Source: Arenicola marina
Taxonomy: Eukaryota > Annelida > Polychaeta > Arenicolidae
Direction of reading: 5' to 3'
DNA length: 64,000 nucleotides
Assembly (NCBI GenBank): GCA_964019135.1
Contig: OZ025255.1
Coordinates: forward strand, 8,742,001-8,806,000
Position numbers and translations under genes: made by a program. Positions 23,899 through 48,783 of this stretch are shown in pieces. Numbering within the stretch: the first letter of the stretch is position 1; every line of letters begins with the position of its first letter. The notes under the pieces were generated by a model, which was given only the letters and a program-made list of their open reading frames with translations, was not told the DNA's origin and did not search any database.

Positions 23899-23925
<27 letters not shown>
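23545..23925. repeat. minisatellite derived from the COPS2 stop-codon region
   Basis: About eight to nine copies of a unit of roughly 47 bp containing gctgtcaggccatcttgttg. The copy at the gene-proximal end is the coding end of COPS2 itself: its minus strand reads ATC GTC AAC AAG ATG GCC TGA, the last codons IVNKMA and stop. The others lie in the 3' UTR. Units differ mainly in the linker (gatggccaatgagaagcta, gatgacgtatgagaagcta and so on). Confidence 0.85.
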
Positions 23926-35269
<11,344 letters not shown>

Positions 35270-36193
35270 GTTTGCTTCTTCTCCACACGGTGGTCAATAT
35301 GAACATATACAGTAGCCTCGTCAGAATGCCTTAGCAGCTTAGAGCTACGGCAAGCCGTTAACACATATATTTGTGCATGCCGCCCTGGTGCATGGCGAAA
35401 CGTAGGCACAAAGGTAGTTGTTTCAAATGATTTTCGAATCTTTGGATAACAGATAAGTTATGTACGTTTTTTCCGGAAAACTTCTTGAACTATGTGGGTG
35501 TTTTTCAAGTTCGGTGTCAACATTTGGATGCCAATGTCGGGTGTTGATTTCAACAAACAATGTCGCATGTCGCCATTTACCCCTTCCAGGCGGGACCTCT
35601 ATATAAGCGCACACGTCATACTGAAAATATAGGCCGCGAAATAAATAAGAACGCCGGCCGTTACTGTAAATCACCGGGGGTGGGGTGGGGTGGGGGGGGG
35701 GGGCACTATTATACCAATCTGGTGGGGCGGATGTTGGCGGTAACACGCCCCGACCGAGCGGTTTTTAGCGGTAAAATGCCCCGACCGTGCGCATACATTT
35801 TTGCCGGTAAAACGCTTCGACTGACGGCTTTTGAAGGTGAAAAAGAGGGAGGGGGGGGGGCCATACCCCAAACCCAGAAATGTATTAAGTACTCCCCCCC
35901 CCCCCCCACACTCGGCCTTCGGCCCCCGCCTCGGCCCCCGATTAAGTTGGTGGCGGGCGGTTCGCGGCCAACGACGGTTATATCCCGCCCTCGGCGGGGG
36001 CGGTGTGGGGGTGTGAGTGGGGATCTAAACTAAGCTAAACTATGGATCGATGTTTGGGGGAATTTACATTATATTGATAATCTTATTCAGCATCCAAAAC
36101 AATAGTATTATTAGCCTTAAAAAAGTGTTAGATCATCCACATGCACAGTAAATCGACACAGAGCGGAGCGTCAGGGGCCGGGGAGGGTCCTCA

Positions 36194-36219
36194 CCGCCTA
36201 CTTGTTTATTAGTAGGCGG
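36194..36219. repeat. 8-bp-stem hairpin
   Basis: CCGCCTAC, a 10-base spacer, then GTAGGCGG: a perfect short stem next to a G-run that starts the flanking repeat element. Confidence 0.6.
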
Positions 36220-36227
36220 TCTCCCGG

Positions 36228-36549
36228 GGGGGGGGGGGGGGGGAAGTCGTGTTCCCAGATCAGGAGGAATAATTTTTTTTATTCCCAGGTCGCGATGAAT
36301 TAAAAAGGATAACTCCCCTGCAGTATACATAGGGAGGGCGGATACATGATATAAATTAGCGATTTCCCGATTCACGGTTATTTAATATTAAAATTCCCAA
36401 TTCACGATTAATTATAATCTTTGATCACGACGGTGGGCTAATACCCCATTGTCACGAAGAATTATTTGCCTCAATCCCAGTTCACGGTGAAATGAAAACC
36501 CCATTCCCGAAGAACGGAGATACCCGGTCCTTGCCCCCCCCCCCCCCCC
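36228..36549 (-). repeat. poly-G/poly-C-ended interspersed repeat, copy 2 (inverted)
   Basis: Reverse-complement partner of 18605-18933, with the internal order intact (TTCATTTCACCGTGAACTGG, CCGTCGTGATCAAAG, CCGTGAATCGGGAAAT, CTGATCTGGGAACACG) and homopolymer runs at both ends. It lies between COPS2 and DDA1. Confidence 0.72.
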
Positions 36550-36744
36550 TACTCTCCCCAGAACGATCGCTCTGTATATTATCTTACGTGCTAGCTGTCT
36601 TGAGCTATATCTTTATGATATATCGGCACCCCGTCAGAATGTCAGGCCGAGGACTGTTGCCGATACAAATATGCGTCTGCCATCACGCATCTGGTGTCTG
36701 GCTGTATTATGGAATCTCATATGAGTCATATGAATCTCATATGA

Positions 36745-36770
36745 GGCATAACCTCATATGAGGTTATGCC
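36745..36770. repeat. perfect 26-bp palindrome
   Basis: A perfect palindrome with CATATG at its centre and GGCATAACCT as its left end. Related ATCTCATATGA copies precede it from about 36712. It could be a cruciform-prone site or the remains of a foldback element. Confidence 0.8.
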
Positions 36771-36790
36771 ACGCTTTCCGTGGTCATAAA

Positions 36791-37262
36791 GGTTACACAC
36801 CAATAGAAACCATCCCCAGGTTAAGTAATGCAAAAACCCAAATTTTCAACCCCATGCTAGAAAAAAATCGGTAACCATGTTTGACTATATGGGCCATAGC
36901 AAATTCTAGAGAAAGTATCCAACTTTATTTTAACAACAAACAGAACATAGGTTCACGTGCGATATTTTTAGCTACAGCCCATAGTATGACACCCCCCCTA
37001 GCGCGACCCGCCGAAAATTAAACACCCAGCGAATCAGCATGTGATGAGGTCGACCGAACCACGCACCCGTAACGTCCGCAAGCATGATTAAATACGCCAC
37101 AGATTAATGCAACAGGCAGTAATCTGGCCAAACATTAGTAAAAGAAACAACATATACAAAGAAAGAAGTAACCAGTAACCATATAACCCTGATATACGAT
37201 CATATTTTAGGCACTACTTGACACCATATACTTTTCTACGCACGACCTATTGGTGTGTAACC
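36791..37262. repeat. MITE with 16-bp terminal inverted repeats
   Basis: Starts GGTTACACACCAATAG and ends with its exact reverse complement 472 bp later. A TAAA tetranucleotide flanks both sides (36787-36790 and 37263-37266), consistent with a target duplication. There is no coding frame. It ends about 180 bp before the DDA1 start codon, so it lies in or next to that promoter. Confidence 0.8.
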
Positions 37263-37423
37263 TAAATCGTCAGCCTTTGGTGAGTGGCGAACCATTCTCA
37301 CGCGCCAGAGGGTGCTCCCACATCGCGCCGTAAATGAGCTTGGGACCACCTGAGCGCCCTCTTTCGTCGGGAGATTGCTTGAAGTCTCAAGGCAACACGA
37401 AAAATACGATTTAACCCATAGGA

Positions 37424-37431
37424 TGACGTCA
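37424..37431 (+). promoter_or_regulatory. consensus CRE (TGACGTCA) upstream of DDA1
   Basis: A full palindromic CRE octamer 13 bases before the DDA1 initiation codon, in the presumed 5' UTR or core promoter. CREB/ATF binding is plausible by motif only. Confidence 0.45.
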
Positions 37432-37444
37432 CATATCGGGATTC

Positions 37445-40026
<2,582 letters not shown>

Positions 40027-40245
40027 ACGGCTGCCCCCCTCCCCCCTCCTACATCTCCTCACCACCATGTGTGTGATTCTTCATCTGCGGGCTTCACTAC
40101 GGAGTCGTCGTGAAAGGGAAAAGAAAGGGATACGTCCCCTGCACAAGACTCATTCCGCTTTAAATGTACGCATGTCAGTGTTCGAGAAATGCGTATGTGG
40201 GAGTGTGCGACGCTGTACCGGCTTCATTGTGACACGGAAACAAAC

Positions 40246-40705
40246 CGCTGTGTGCGGCCTGTTGGAGGGTGGTCACATGTATGGGTCTCTCGCTGTGTGT
40301 GGCCTGTTGGAGGGAGATCACATGTATGGGTCTCTCGCTGTGTGTGGCCTGTTGGAGGGAGATCACATGTATGGGTCTCTCGCTGTGTGTGGTCTGTTGG
40401 AGGGTGATCACATGTATGGGTCTCTCGCTGTGTGTGGCCTGTTGGAGGGAGATCACATGTATGGGTCTCTCGCTGTGTGTGGCCTGTTGGAGGGTGATCA
40501 CATGTATGGGTCTCTCGCTGTGTGTGGTCTGTTGGAGGGTGATCACATGTATGGGTCTCTCGCTGTGTGTGGTCTGTTGGAGGGTGATCACATGTATGGG
40601 TCTCTCGCTGTGTGTGGTCTGTTGGAGGGTGATCACATGTATGGGTCTCTCGCTGTGTGTGGCCTGTTGGAGGGTGATCACATGTATGGGTCTCTCGCTG
40701 TGTGT
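40246..40705. repeat. 45-bp minisatellite downstream of DDA1
   Basis: Ten tandem copies of a 45-bp unit (gctgtgtgtggcctgttgga, then gggagatcacatgtatgggt and ctctc). They are nearly identical, with a short A/G and C/T variant pattern. Because 45 is a multiple of 3 and the unit lacks stops, several frames stay open on both strands. It lies 220 bp past the DDA1 stop, probably inside its 3' UTR. Confidence 0.95.
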
Positions 40706-41141
40706 ATAATATGTGGTTCTGCACGTACTGATATGTATAATTATTTCACGACCTTGTATATGTTGCTCAATATCTTAGTATTCACGCCTTCTTACGTCGC
40801 TTCTGATGTAGTGTCTCGTGCTGGATCCTTCTGGGACTGGGACACCGGCTCTCCTCTCTTCCCTCTCCCGCCTCTCAACGTTTAAATCCCCTCTTTCTAG
40901 CATACTATCTGTGGGGCCCGTCCTTTTACTTTTTGTACAGTTTTGTGCAGTTCGTTTATGTGCATGTGAATTGCGCTTGGGACAAGCAGTGAGGGATACA
41001 TGTATGCAGCCATCGTGTTGCCGATCTGATGCGACGAGAGATTTACAAGTGCTTTGAGAGACAGAACCCCTGAGTTAGAAAGTCAACACTAGCGCACTTT
41101 AAAGTTACATGTGGAGCTGACCGTTGCAACGGCTGTACCAA

Positions 41142-41147
41142 AATAAA
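41142..41147 (+). terminator. candidate DDA1 polyadenylation signal
   Basis: AATAAA about 1.1 kb after the DDA1 stop. If used, the minisatellite would be transcribed in the DDA1 3' UTR. Confidence 0.35.
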
Positions 41148-41834
41148 CATAAACAGGAAATGTTACCTTTGACCACAAGCAGTGTCAACGGCCACCGCCA
41201 AAGAAAAAGTGGCGCTCCGGACGCTTCTATTGTCTCATATAATTTAGCGCTTGGGCCCCCTGTCGTTGGCACCGGTAAACGACTTGTTTACACACGTTTA
41301 TGACGTTTCAAATCAGCACAAGTTTTCATTTTTGTGGCGGACAATTCATAAATTTGAAATGTTTTGCTCATTGGCAGATAATTGGTGAGCGTTTAGATGT
41401 TTATTGTCTGTTATGAACCTTAAGCCCTTAGGTTTGTGTTCTTATACGCAAATTTGGCATTCAAAAACAGCGAAACAACTCCACATGCAACTTTAAGATG
41501 TTTTTAAAACACAGTTATACTAAGCACAATTGAAGCCTTCATTTCATACATTGTCTCCGTTTCGGTAAGATTCTTTTGGGTTGATAGGCATTTGGCTTTA
41601 AATCAGTGTGATGTGATAATACAGGATGCTATGCTTGTTGCTGTGCGCGGGTTGTTATGATAAATGACGTTTTGCTTGTTCGTTTTTATTGACTTAAGAT
41701 GGGTACATTCATGTCTGTTAAGTGCTGGTCGAGACTTATTATGCTACAGCGCTCCTTACCATTGTAGGGTGTAACTCCTCTCCTATGGATGATGCAGATA
41801 TCTAAATCGGATCAGATGGTTTCGCCATCGTCGG

Positions 41835-42250
41835 TACAACTGACTCGTCTGTCCACTTTGCATGTTGTCGGTACAATGTCACAAGTTTCGACTCTCGTTA
41901 TAATGTGCTGATATGTTGTGAAGATTTGTCCCGTGTCGGTACACTGTTATAATTTGGACGCTCTTTACAATGTGCTGGTATGTTGTAAAGATTTGACACT
42001 TGTCGAAAAAATGTCACAATTATTGACTGGTCGGTACAATGTCACGAATTTGGCCGCCTCTCGGGACAATCTCGAAGTTTCCTGGTATGTTGTACAGATT
42101 TGACTTACGTTAGTCACTCGTTCGTGCAATGTCGTAATTGTGCTCTCCTCGATATGGTGTGCTGATATGTTGTAAGGACTTGACTCTTGTCAGTACGATA
42201 GCCTCCTGCTTTTGGAAGTCGTTGGCCCAATGGTATGTTGTAACGGATGA
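41835..42250. repeat. degenerate 70-80-bp tandem repeat
   Basis: Units are built from gtcggtacaatgtcac, a variable middle, tgctgatatgttgtaa and gatttgac. They start near 41868, 41936, 42029 and 42112, with partial copies on each side. It is old and diverged. Confidence 0.6.
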
Positions 42251-43366
42251 GGGCCGAAATGCTGTCGTGCTGGTAAACAGTTCCTAGGTAAAGAGCATCA
42301 GTCAATGTAAAAGGTTATTTCTTAGCGCCGTGGAATTGGAATTACGATGAAGACTATCACGTGTTTGTTGATAGTGACTAGAAGCCTCTTTTTTTTCGAG
42401 CGACTGCTTGCTCGCCTTCAGCCATACGGGTATCTGGCTCGAATAATGCTGGCGTTGAGTCTTGGACACCGCTAATGGATCCTATCATCATCCCAGATGT
42501 ATCAGCCTGCGTCTTGCGTGGAATCAAACGATTATTTCCATTTAGACCAAAATCTCTGTTGAAACGTGTCTGGTAGCAACGATTAGATCAATTCAAACAA
42601 GAAATTTGCTCTTGAAATGTCTTTAATATGAGCCTCAGTCTCAAACTAAAGTCCCCAGGTTTCGAAATAACAGTTGGTCTCTGTAGTGTGTAGTCTAGCT
42701 GAGTCGATACGCGGGTTGGGCTGGACACGGAACAGATGTATACACCTCGGGGGTATGTTTTAACCAATGAAATCTCATTCATCGTCCCGAGATATTTCGT
42801 AATTTAGTTCTTAGGTTGCGCAAGAGCGGCTTAAAACACAAATATTCATTTTTCTTTCTGTCGCTGTAGTTACGGTGCTGATCACTTTCCTTTATAACCG
42901 TCAAGGAGTCCCGTCTTAATCTATACCAAGTCCTCACATCCAGCAACCTCTATTATGGGGCGTGTAATGTTGAAAAGGGCCAGTATTTCTCAAAGCCTGA
43001 CTCGTCATCGTTGTGCAACTATCAGTTATCGGTGTTTGTGTTCAGTGGGTACGCGCGTGCATGTTCTCGTGATAAACACGACGGTTGTAAATGCTAGAGT
43101 CAGCACGCGACTTCTGAAGATGAACGTTTCTTACCGCAGCTCTTTCTCTCCTCGTCCGAGACGGCCTTAGGCGTAGGAGGCGTGAGAAAGACTTCGTCTG
43201 CGCACTGTCCACTCTTGGCAGTGTGCCCTTATGTATATAAACATGTATCCTTGCTTTAGTTTCACTAATGGTATAGTATTTTCTTTCGTAGTACATATAT
43301 CTTAGTTCAAGAAGGCAAAGAGGTCGGCAGTGTTATGCAGTTAAGGTGACTTTCCTACTATAGAAA

Positions 43367-43613
43367 AAGGGCCGCCTCGGTAGCTCGATGGGTTAGAGCG
43401 CTCGCTCTTGCCACCTGAGAGCCTAATGGCACGTGGATTGATGGTTCGAGCCGCGCTATGGCCATGTCTGTGTGGTCGCAGGATAAAGATCACATGTCCT
43501 TCTTCGCAAAGAGTAGGGGGTTACCCCCGGGGACATGGCTTCGCTCTTCCCTTCCTTCTCCCGTTGACGCGATATGACCAGAATTGGTTAAAGCGCCCTG
43601 AATATAAAACCAA
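43367..43613 (+). repeat. tRNA-derived SINE with target-site duplication
   Basis: A 247-bp element. Its head carries pol III-like boxes: TAGCTCGATGGG at 43381-43392 (A box) and GGTTCGAGCCG at 43443-43453 (B box). A tRNA-unrelated body follows, ending ttggttaaagcgccctgaat and aaaaccaac. Exact 13-bp direct repeats cctactatagaaa flank it (43354-43366 and 43614-43626). The clean target duplication suggests a fairly recent insertion. A truncated relative lies at 50802-50838. Confidence 0.85.
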
Positions 43614-45174
43614 CCTACTATAGAAAGGCTTGGAGACTTGCAGGAGGTCGTCCGGTCTGAGCCTACAGGGGTGGGTTATCCGAGAGTCCGCCTGGCCCAG
43701 TACGCAAATACCGGTTCAATTCTGACTCGCATTTGAGATGCTCCACAGGTCTTCTATCCCATCATCCAATATACACACCGAGGTAGTCTGCCACACTAGG
43801 TATTCATTCTCCCGAGAAAATGCTACTGCATGGGGTGTATGTGGATTCAGGCACCCTCCCCCCCCCTCCTCCATCCTTATACATCATAACATCCCAGCTG
43901 CCACTTAATCCGTGTGCCGATAACGCTCCGTGGAATATAGGAGTCTGACCGCTGTGTGAATTTACGTGTAATTTGACTATACTGTTAGGGCGCTAGCAGT
44001 TCTAGTTACTGTTATAATGGGGCTCTGTTATTACCAGCAATATACTTCCGGGTTGTATATGTATGCGTTTTTTTGGATAACACTGGAAGTAACGCCAACA
44101 GGCTATTGAACGTCTCAAGGGCTATGGTAGTTGTTAAGGAACAGTTTATAGGGTCAAGTCCGCCTATTTACGTGTGTAGATGCGCTATGCAAGAAGAGTT
44201 GGTATTGCGAGTTTTTTTCTTCAAAATTGTGTACTCCTGTAAGAAAAACCAGGACTGTATCATTTGGATATGTTGGTGGTATGGGTGGTATAGGTTGTAG
44301 TTTATATTGTATCGCCACGGTCGCTACTGGGGCCAGGCGAAAGTGTTTAATTCTCTTTTCGCGCACCACTCCGCTCTATCTTCGCAAGTCCGCCCCATGG
44401 CCTTGCGACCTTGTGATCTTTTTATATAATGTCAAATATGATTAAAAATTAAACAAAAATGCGAAAACAATGATACGCTGTGTTCGTTATTATTGCTGCA
44501 ACGGGGGGTGGGGGGGGGGGGGGGGTGGGTGTTTCTGGTATCTGGAAATGTACTTCATATGGGAACGAAGGATTCCACTGAATACCCATATTGACATGTC
44601 GTTACGGTACCAGCAGACAAAACACTAAACTCATTCACACAAAATCAATTTACTTTTTCACCGCATTTTCAATCGCTTGTGTTAGCTAGTACCCGCAGGA
44701 CTAACTCGGTATAGGTGCTCTAACAGAAACGCAACGTCACTCAATTCACACATATGCCTACATAGGTTTCCAAACCGTGCACAGAGAAATGAAGTCTAAT
44801 CAAAGCCACAGAAACCACGTATTGGACAAAATTAATAAATAAACTTTGTAAACTAGTATCACTCGCATAACGCACGTATCTGTAATGGGATATAGTACAT
44901 AATGCAACATAATCTATGTAGAGACCTGTGAATGACTTCCAGATGTAAATTAGTGGCTAGTTCTTCTTTATATATATCATATCCCCATATTGTGTCCCTC
45001 TTAGGGTACCACAGAACACCTCAATAACATTATAAATGTGCCAGCATCTCTGCTCAGAGAGAGATGTAGCCGGATGATGTGTCAATGCTTTGTTACGCCG
45101 CTTGGCTCGGGTTGCGGCCGCGTTGTCTGCTCCCGTCGTGATCACTCGGCCGGTTGTCATGGCAACGCTGAAGG

Positions 45175-46372
45175 TCATCGCTCCAGCCCGCGAAGAATGT
45201 CCGTGATTTTCTTGCAGCAAGCGCGCATGCACCCGGTACAGTCCACCTGCTGTTCCCGGGCTCCCGTACACTCGTCGCACAGCAGGTGCATGCCGGGAAA
45301 GGTGGTGGGTTTCTTGCGCTCCAGCACCATCCGCACTTCGCGCAACGCCTCCAGGTTTGTCTCGAACTTCTCGCACTTCTCCGTGAGCAGTTCCACGAGG
45401 GTGGTCTGGTCGAGCTGGTCAAAGTCGGCTTGCGTTTTGAGTCGCGACACTGGCGCCCTCTTAAGGTAGGCCAGGTTGGATTCCTGCAGTTTGATCAGGT
45501 TGAATCTGTTGGCCAGCAAGTAGTTGCGGATGGAGGATGCCTGTGAGAGCAGGAAGTCCTCAGCCCTCTCCTGAAGTACGTCCATCTGATACTCCTGGAT
45601 GAGCGGTAGTAGTTGCGCCACGTTGTCTTCTACAAAGCATATACAATACATTAATTTAATCATGTATCTAAAGTCGTAATATATAAAGCCAGATTGGTGC
45701 AAGAATAATCTTTTCTTATCAATATACCTTGTCACATATAAAACGGTGCAAGTAAATCCGTAGACAACACACAACCCCTAAAGGTTATGGCCATATTCAT
45801 CTTAAATATTTGATGCACACGTGTGTTGGGGCCCAAAACGTCCTACATAACTAAAAACATACTAACTGTTACATTTGACGTTGCAATCCTACAAAATCTG
45901 CCGATATGAAGCGGCGATACGCTCGTTTTGTATCTCCTAATTAGCGATATACGAACAACATTGAGGTTTCATGAGAAGCTGGTGCGGGGGGTGGGGGGAG
46001 CGGACGTGTGAGCTTGAGTATGGAACGGTGCGTAACAAGGCAATGGAAATCGACATATCTGAGACATGTAATTGTCGACAGCAAAAGTAATAATTAATCT
46101 CTGGTGAGTTTCCGTTACCTACCACATATTTCCCTGTTGGGTGGGTGCACAAGTTTTAACATTTCGAGTACGTCGTCAAAGTTTTTCCCAGGCAATTTAA
46201 TTTCGTTGGCATCCTTTTCCTTGAAGTTGTCTTCGAACATGGCTTCGAAGACGGGGGACCACATGGCCAGGATCATCTTGCTGGCGTACAGCCGCTTGTC
46301 CTCAACCACGAAGACGATGTCTGCATACTTCCAGGGCTTCGTGAAATCTGTCTTACAACCTTCCTCAGCCAT
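45175..46372 (-). CDS. BTB-domain protein, 36-like, two coding exons
   Basis: BTB proteins dimerise and often recruit CUL3. Exon 1 is 46123-46372 and exon 2 is 45175-45629, joined in phase (ATATGTG/AAGAC) to give 234 residues. Residues 14-110 form the BTB fold: WKYADIVFVVEDKRLYASKM, LAMWSPVFEAMFEDNFKEKD, IKLPGKNFDDVLEMLKLVHP, then VAQLLPLIQEYQMDVLQERA. A helical region follows, with a C-terminal cysteine cluster (CDEC, CTGCMRACC) that may bind zinc. It resembles the 'BTB and MATH domain-containing protein 36-like' annotations common in molluscs, lancelets and annelids, although no MATH domain is seen. An acceptor (CTTGACAG) sits 5 bases before the ATG, so a 5' UTR exon should lie upstream. 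A CUL3 role is inference from the family. Confidence 0.88.
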
Positions 46373-46416
46373 ATTCCTGTCAAGATACAGACGGTGGAGA
46401 CACTAGAGCGGGGTCC

Positions 46417-46612
46417 ATGGGCGTGTTCAGCGGGGGGGAGGGGGGGGGGGCTTTCAGATCTAAAGTATATCCGTGCGCCCCCCCCCCCCCCCGGTCGTCA
46501 TAAAACCCCTTGGTCGCCATCTTGTTCACCCCCCCCCCAGTCGTCAATTTTTTTTATATTGTTATGTTGTGCCCCCCCCCCTCCCTTCAAGGATTTCTGC
46601 ACACGCCCCTGG
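46417..46612. repeat. MITE-like element with GGGCGTGT-type inverted ends
   Basis: The left end GGGCGTGTTCAG pairs with the right end CTGCACACGCCC. The interior is three poly-G or poly-C blocks separated by short AT-rich segments. It lies immediately upstream of the BTB gene's first coding exon, in the presumed 5' intron. Confidence 0.6.
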
Positions 46613-46864
46613 TGTCATTTGGCAGTAGAGTAAGGGCAGCCAATTCTTCATCTGAGTGCCATATCAATAATTCTAATTTTTCGACTTTTACTTTGGGCCC
46701 CCTGCTGCGTTATGTTTCATAACTTTTATCTTTTACCTGATATATTTCCCCAAATCTGGCAATTTGTTCAAAAAAGGAAAATTCTTGAAAGGAGGGGCAC
46801 AATAATTACTCAGACATAACCACAAATTAGGATTACATAATGATATAGCAAGGGCAGATCCAGG

Positions 46865-47012
46865 GAAAATTTCGTATTGGAGTTTCAGATCATAACATGT
46901 CGCTCCTATATATAATAGCTCCATAGATGAAACGTAGTCCGCTCCAAAATGGGTCCAGTCGCGGAACTGCTGTTGGCGGTAGCCACAGCGGCTTGCTTGC
47001 AGGACTAATATA
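46865..47012 (-). repeat. dispersed repeat (GCGGCTTGCTTGCAGG family)
   Basis: The blocks catagatgaaacgtagtc, gggtccagtcgcggaact and cagcggcttgcttgcagg recur in the same order near 50248-50300 and 50450-50470. It may be part of a mobile element. A short open frame on the minus strand here is not convincing as a host exon. Confidence 0.5.
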
Positions 47013-47498
47013 TAAATATTATATTTTCGAAACAAATTATTAAATATATGGAATACATTACAAAATTATCCACATGGCTTTCCATAGTGAGTTTCCGGAC
47101 ACCCGGACTTCGGTTATGTCTCTTTGTGCCGTGGCTAGTATTTATTGACATAGGATGTCCCATACATTACACTGGGCCTATGTACATACTGTGCCGTGAT
47201 GTTTTCTGCGGGGATGTAATATAATTACGCCTATCAGAGGTTTGCATAATGATACAGGCCAAAATATACACACACCTACTAAACACATCCACAAGAATAT
47301 GCGCGCTCTGAGGCGTTGCCGCGGGTTCCCAGGGGAATGACCCAGAGTGTATGCCCGATTCGCCGTGTAAAGTGCAAGCCGGGGGGCTGAACTTTTGAAG
47401 CTGTGAGTGTATGTTCTCGGCACTTTTGACCAAGGTTCACCTTATGTCTGGCGAATAGAACCAGCGATATCCAGAACGTAGACAAGCTTGGGACTCAC

Positions 47499-47563
47499 CT
47501 GGCCGCTAGCAGATCTTCCCCTGCTAATTTAACGCAAAGCAGTTCGAAGATCTCAGCATCCAT
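47499..47563 (-). CDS. possible first coding exon, unknown protein
   Basis: On the minus strand an ATG opens MDAEIFELLCVKLAGEDLLA and runs 65 bp to a good donor (GTGAGTCC). The amphipathic Glu/Leu pattern is vaguely like the start of an F-box or similar helical protein. I could not find a matching downstream exon, and no homologue comes to mind. It may equally be chance. Confidence 0.2.
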
Positions 47564-47944
47564 TCATTGCAGATCGTATACAATATTATACAATGCCACT
47601 AATACATGAAAAGCGAGACGGGCACAGAGAGGTATAGCTTGTACGTGAGCTAACTCCCGGGGCTAACTCATAGAACTACTAGCTGCTTGTGTGATGGCTG
47701 TCAGTTGGCCGTCCCTTCGCGCGTAGATAACGACACGAGCGCCTAGATGTTGCTCAGATATAGCCAAGAATTCTAGAGGGTCTGATATCCTGAACAGGCG
47801 GTGCAGTGAGGCCGGACCATCTAGCCTTCCTGGACTGTGTTCCACAGCTCTATTTATAGCATGGCGTCCTGAACGCAGAAGGCTATTCACACCTCATATG
47901 CACCCATGCAGCATACAGGGATACGTTATGCTTGTCAGGACTGT

Positions 47945-48060
47945 GTCCCACACTTGATTGCAGGACCTTCTGTCAGTCCCACACTTTATTGCAGGACCTT
48001 CTGTCAGTCCCACACTTTATTGCAGGATTTTCTGTCAGTCCCACACTTTATTGCAGGTTA
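47945..48060. repeat. 31-bp minisatellite
   Basis: Nearly four copies of a 31-bp unit containing ttctgtcagtcccacacttt followed by attgcaggacc. Confidence 0.85.
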
Positions 48061-48119
48061 TATCGCCAATTTAATTATGAAATAAGCAGAGCGGGGGGCT
48101 GTGGAGGGAGACTAACACC

Positions 48120-48285
48120 CCCCACCCCCACTTTATATTCCGTCGCTGAATTCTTCGTAAACCGAGAATTCATCTTGTAGTTCTTCGTGAACCGGGAGTT
48201 CATCTTTCAATTTTTGTGTGCAGACTGGGCAGACAGACATTAATTCATTCTTCGAGATCTGGCAACCAGACCCCCACTTCCCCCC
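48120..48285 (+). repeat. poly-G/poly-C-ended repeat family, fragment
   Basis: Contains ttcttcgtgaaccgggagtt and ttcttcgagatctggcaac between C-rich ends. It is recognisably the family of 18605-18933 but shorter and diverged. Confidence 0.5.
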
Positions 48286-48569
48286 GCCCGCCTTCTGTTA
48301 TCAAAGCAGAGCGAAGATAATGACGGGACAGGAACTATATAGTATCTGACATCGGAATCGGAATTTATTATTCTGGGACCGTATTTATAAACCCCACTTA
48401 GTGGAAGGCAAACCTATTTCGCACCAAATAGCTTGGAATCGGTTTTCCCCGGCGAATAACATGAAAATGCCACTCACCAAAAGCATTTTCAGAATGAGGA
48501 ATGCGTCAACATTCAAGAAGTAAATATCACACTGGGTTTAGGAACCCAAGCACTACGAGTTGGAGAAGA

Positions 48570-48783
48570 CAGGGGCGGATCTAGGTGGGGGGGGGGGGGG
48601 CGGTCAGGGGGTTTCCTTGGGAACTTGAACATACACTGTAAAAGTCGGGCTTAGAAAATACAAGGGGTTGGGGTTTAAGAGGGGATGTTTAAGGGGATAT
48701 TAAGGACCGTTGAAGTCGAAATCGTTCTCTCTCCCCCCCCCCCCCCTCCCTCCGGGTTGTGAAAATTGCTTGATCCCGCCCCT
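48570..48783. repeat. MITE-like element with CAGGGGCGGATC ends
   Basis: The left end CAGGGGCGGATC pairs with the right end GATCCCGCCCCTG, with G- and C-runs inside. The left half is also present in block B from 62143, so the element predates the duplication. Confidence 0.6.

Larger units (their letters stand above)
35270..37444. other. shared upstream region of COPS2 and DDA1
   Basis: A 2.2-kb interval between divergent genes, unusually full of repeats. It holds a tandem repeat at about 35735-35850 (units of about 45 bp with ggtaaaacgc and ccccgaccg), G/C-runs, the inverted poly-G/poly-C element (36228-36549), a perfect 26-bp palindrome (36745-36770), a MITE (36791-37262) and a consensus CRE just before DDA1. 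No gene is supported inside it. Confidence 0.6.
41148..45174. other. intergenic region between DDA1 and the BTB gene (convergent)
   Basis: No supported gene. Contains a degenerate tandem repeat (41835-42250), a full-length tRNA-derived SINE (43367-43613) and a G-run near 44503-44528. The far right should include the 3' UTR of the BTB gene. Confidence 0.5.
47564..48509. other. intergenic region with small repeats
   Basis: Holds a 31-bp minisatellite (47945-48060) and a diverged fragment of the poly-G/poly-C repeat family (48120-48285). No supported gene. Confidence 0.5.

Noticed and set aside
40067-40885. 272-residue frame with 15-residue repeats
   Set aside because: The array is 45 bp without stops and is open in several frames on both strands. 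It lies after the DDA1 stop and is best read as 3' UTR minisatellite.
43371-43460. Possible tRNA gene
   Set aside because: The pol III boxes are present, but the sequence does not fold as a full tRNA by eye, continues into a SINE body and is flanked by target duplications.
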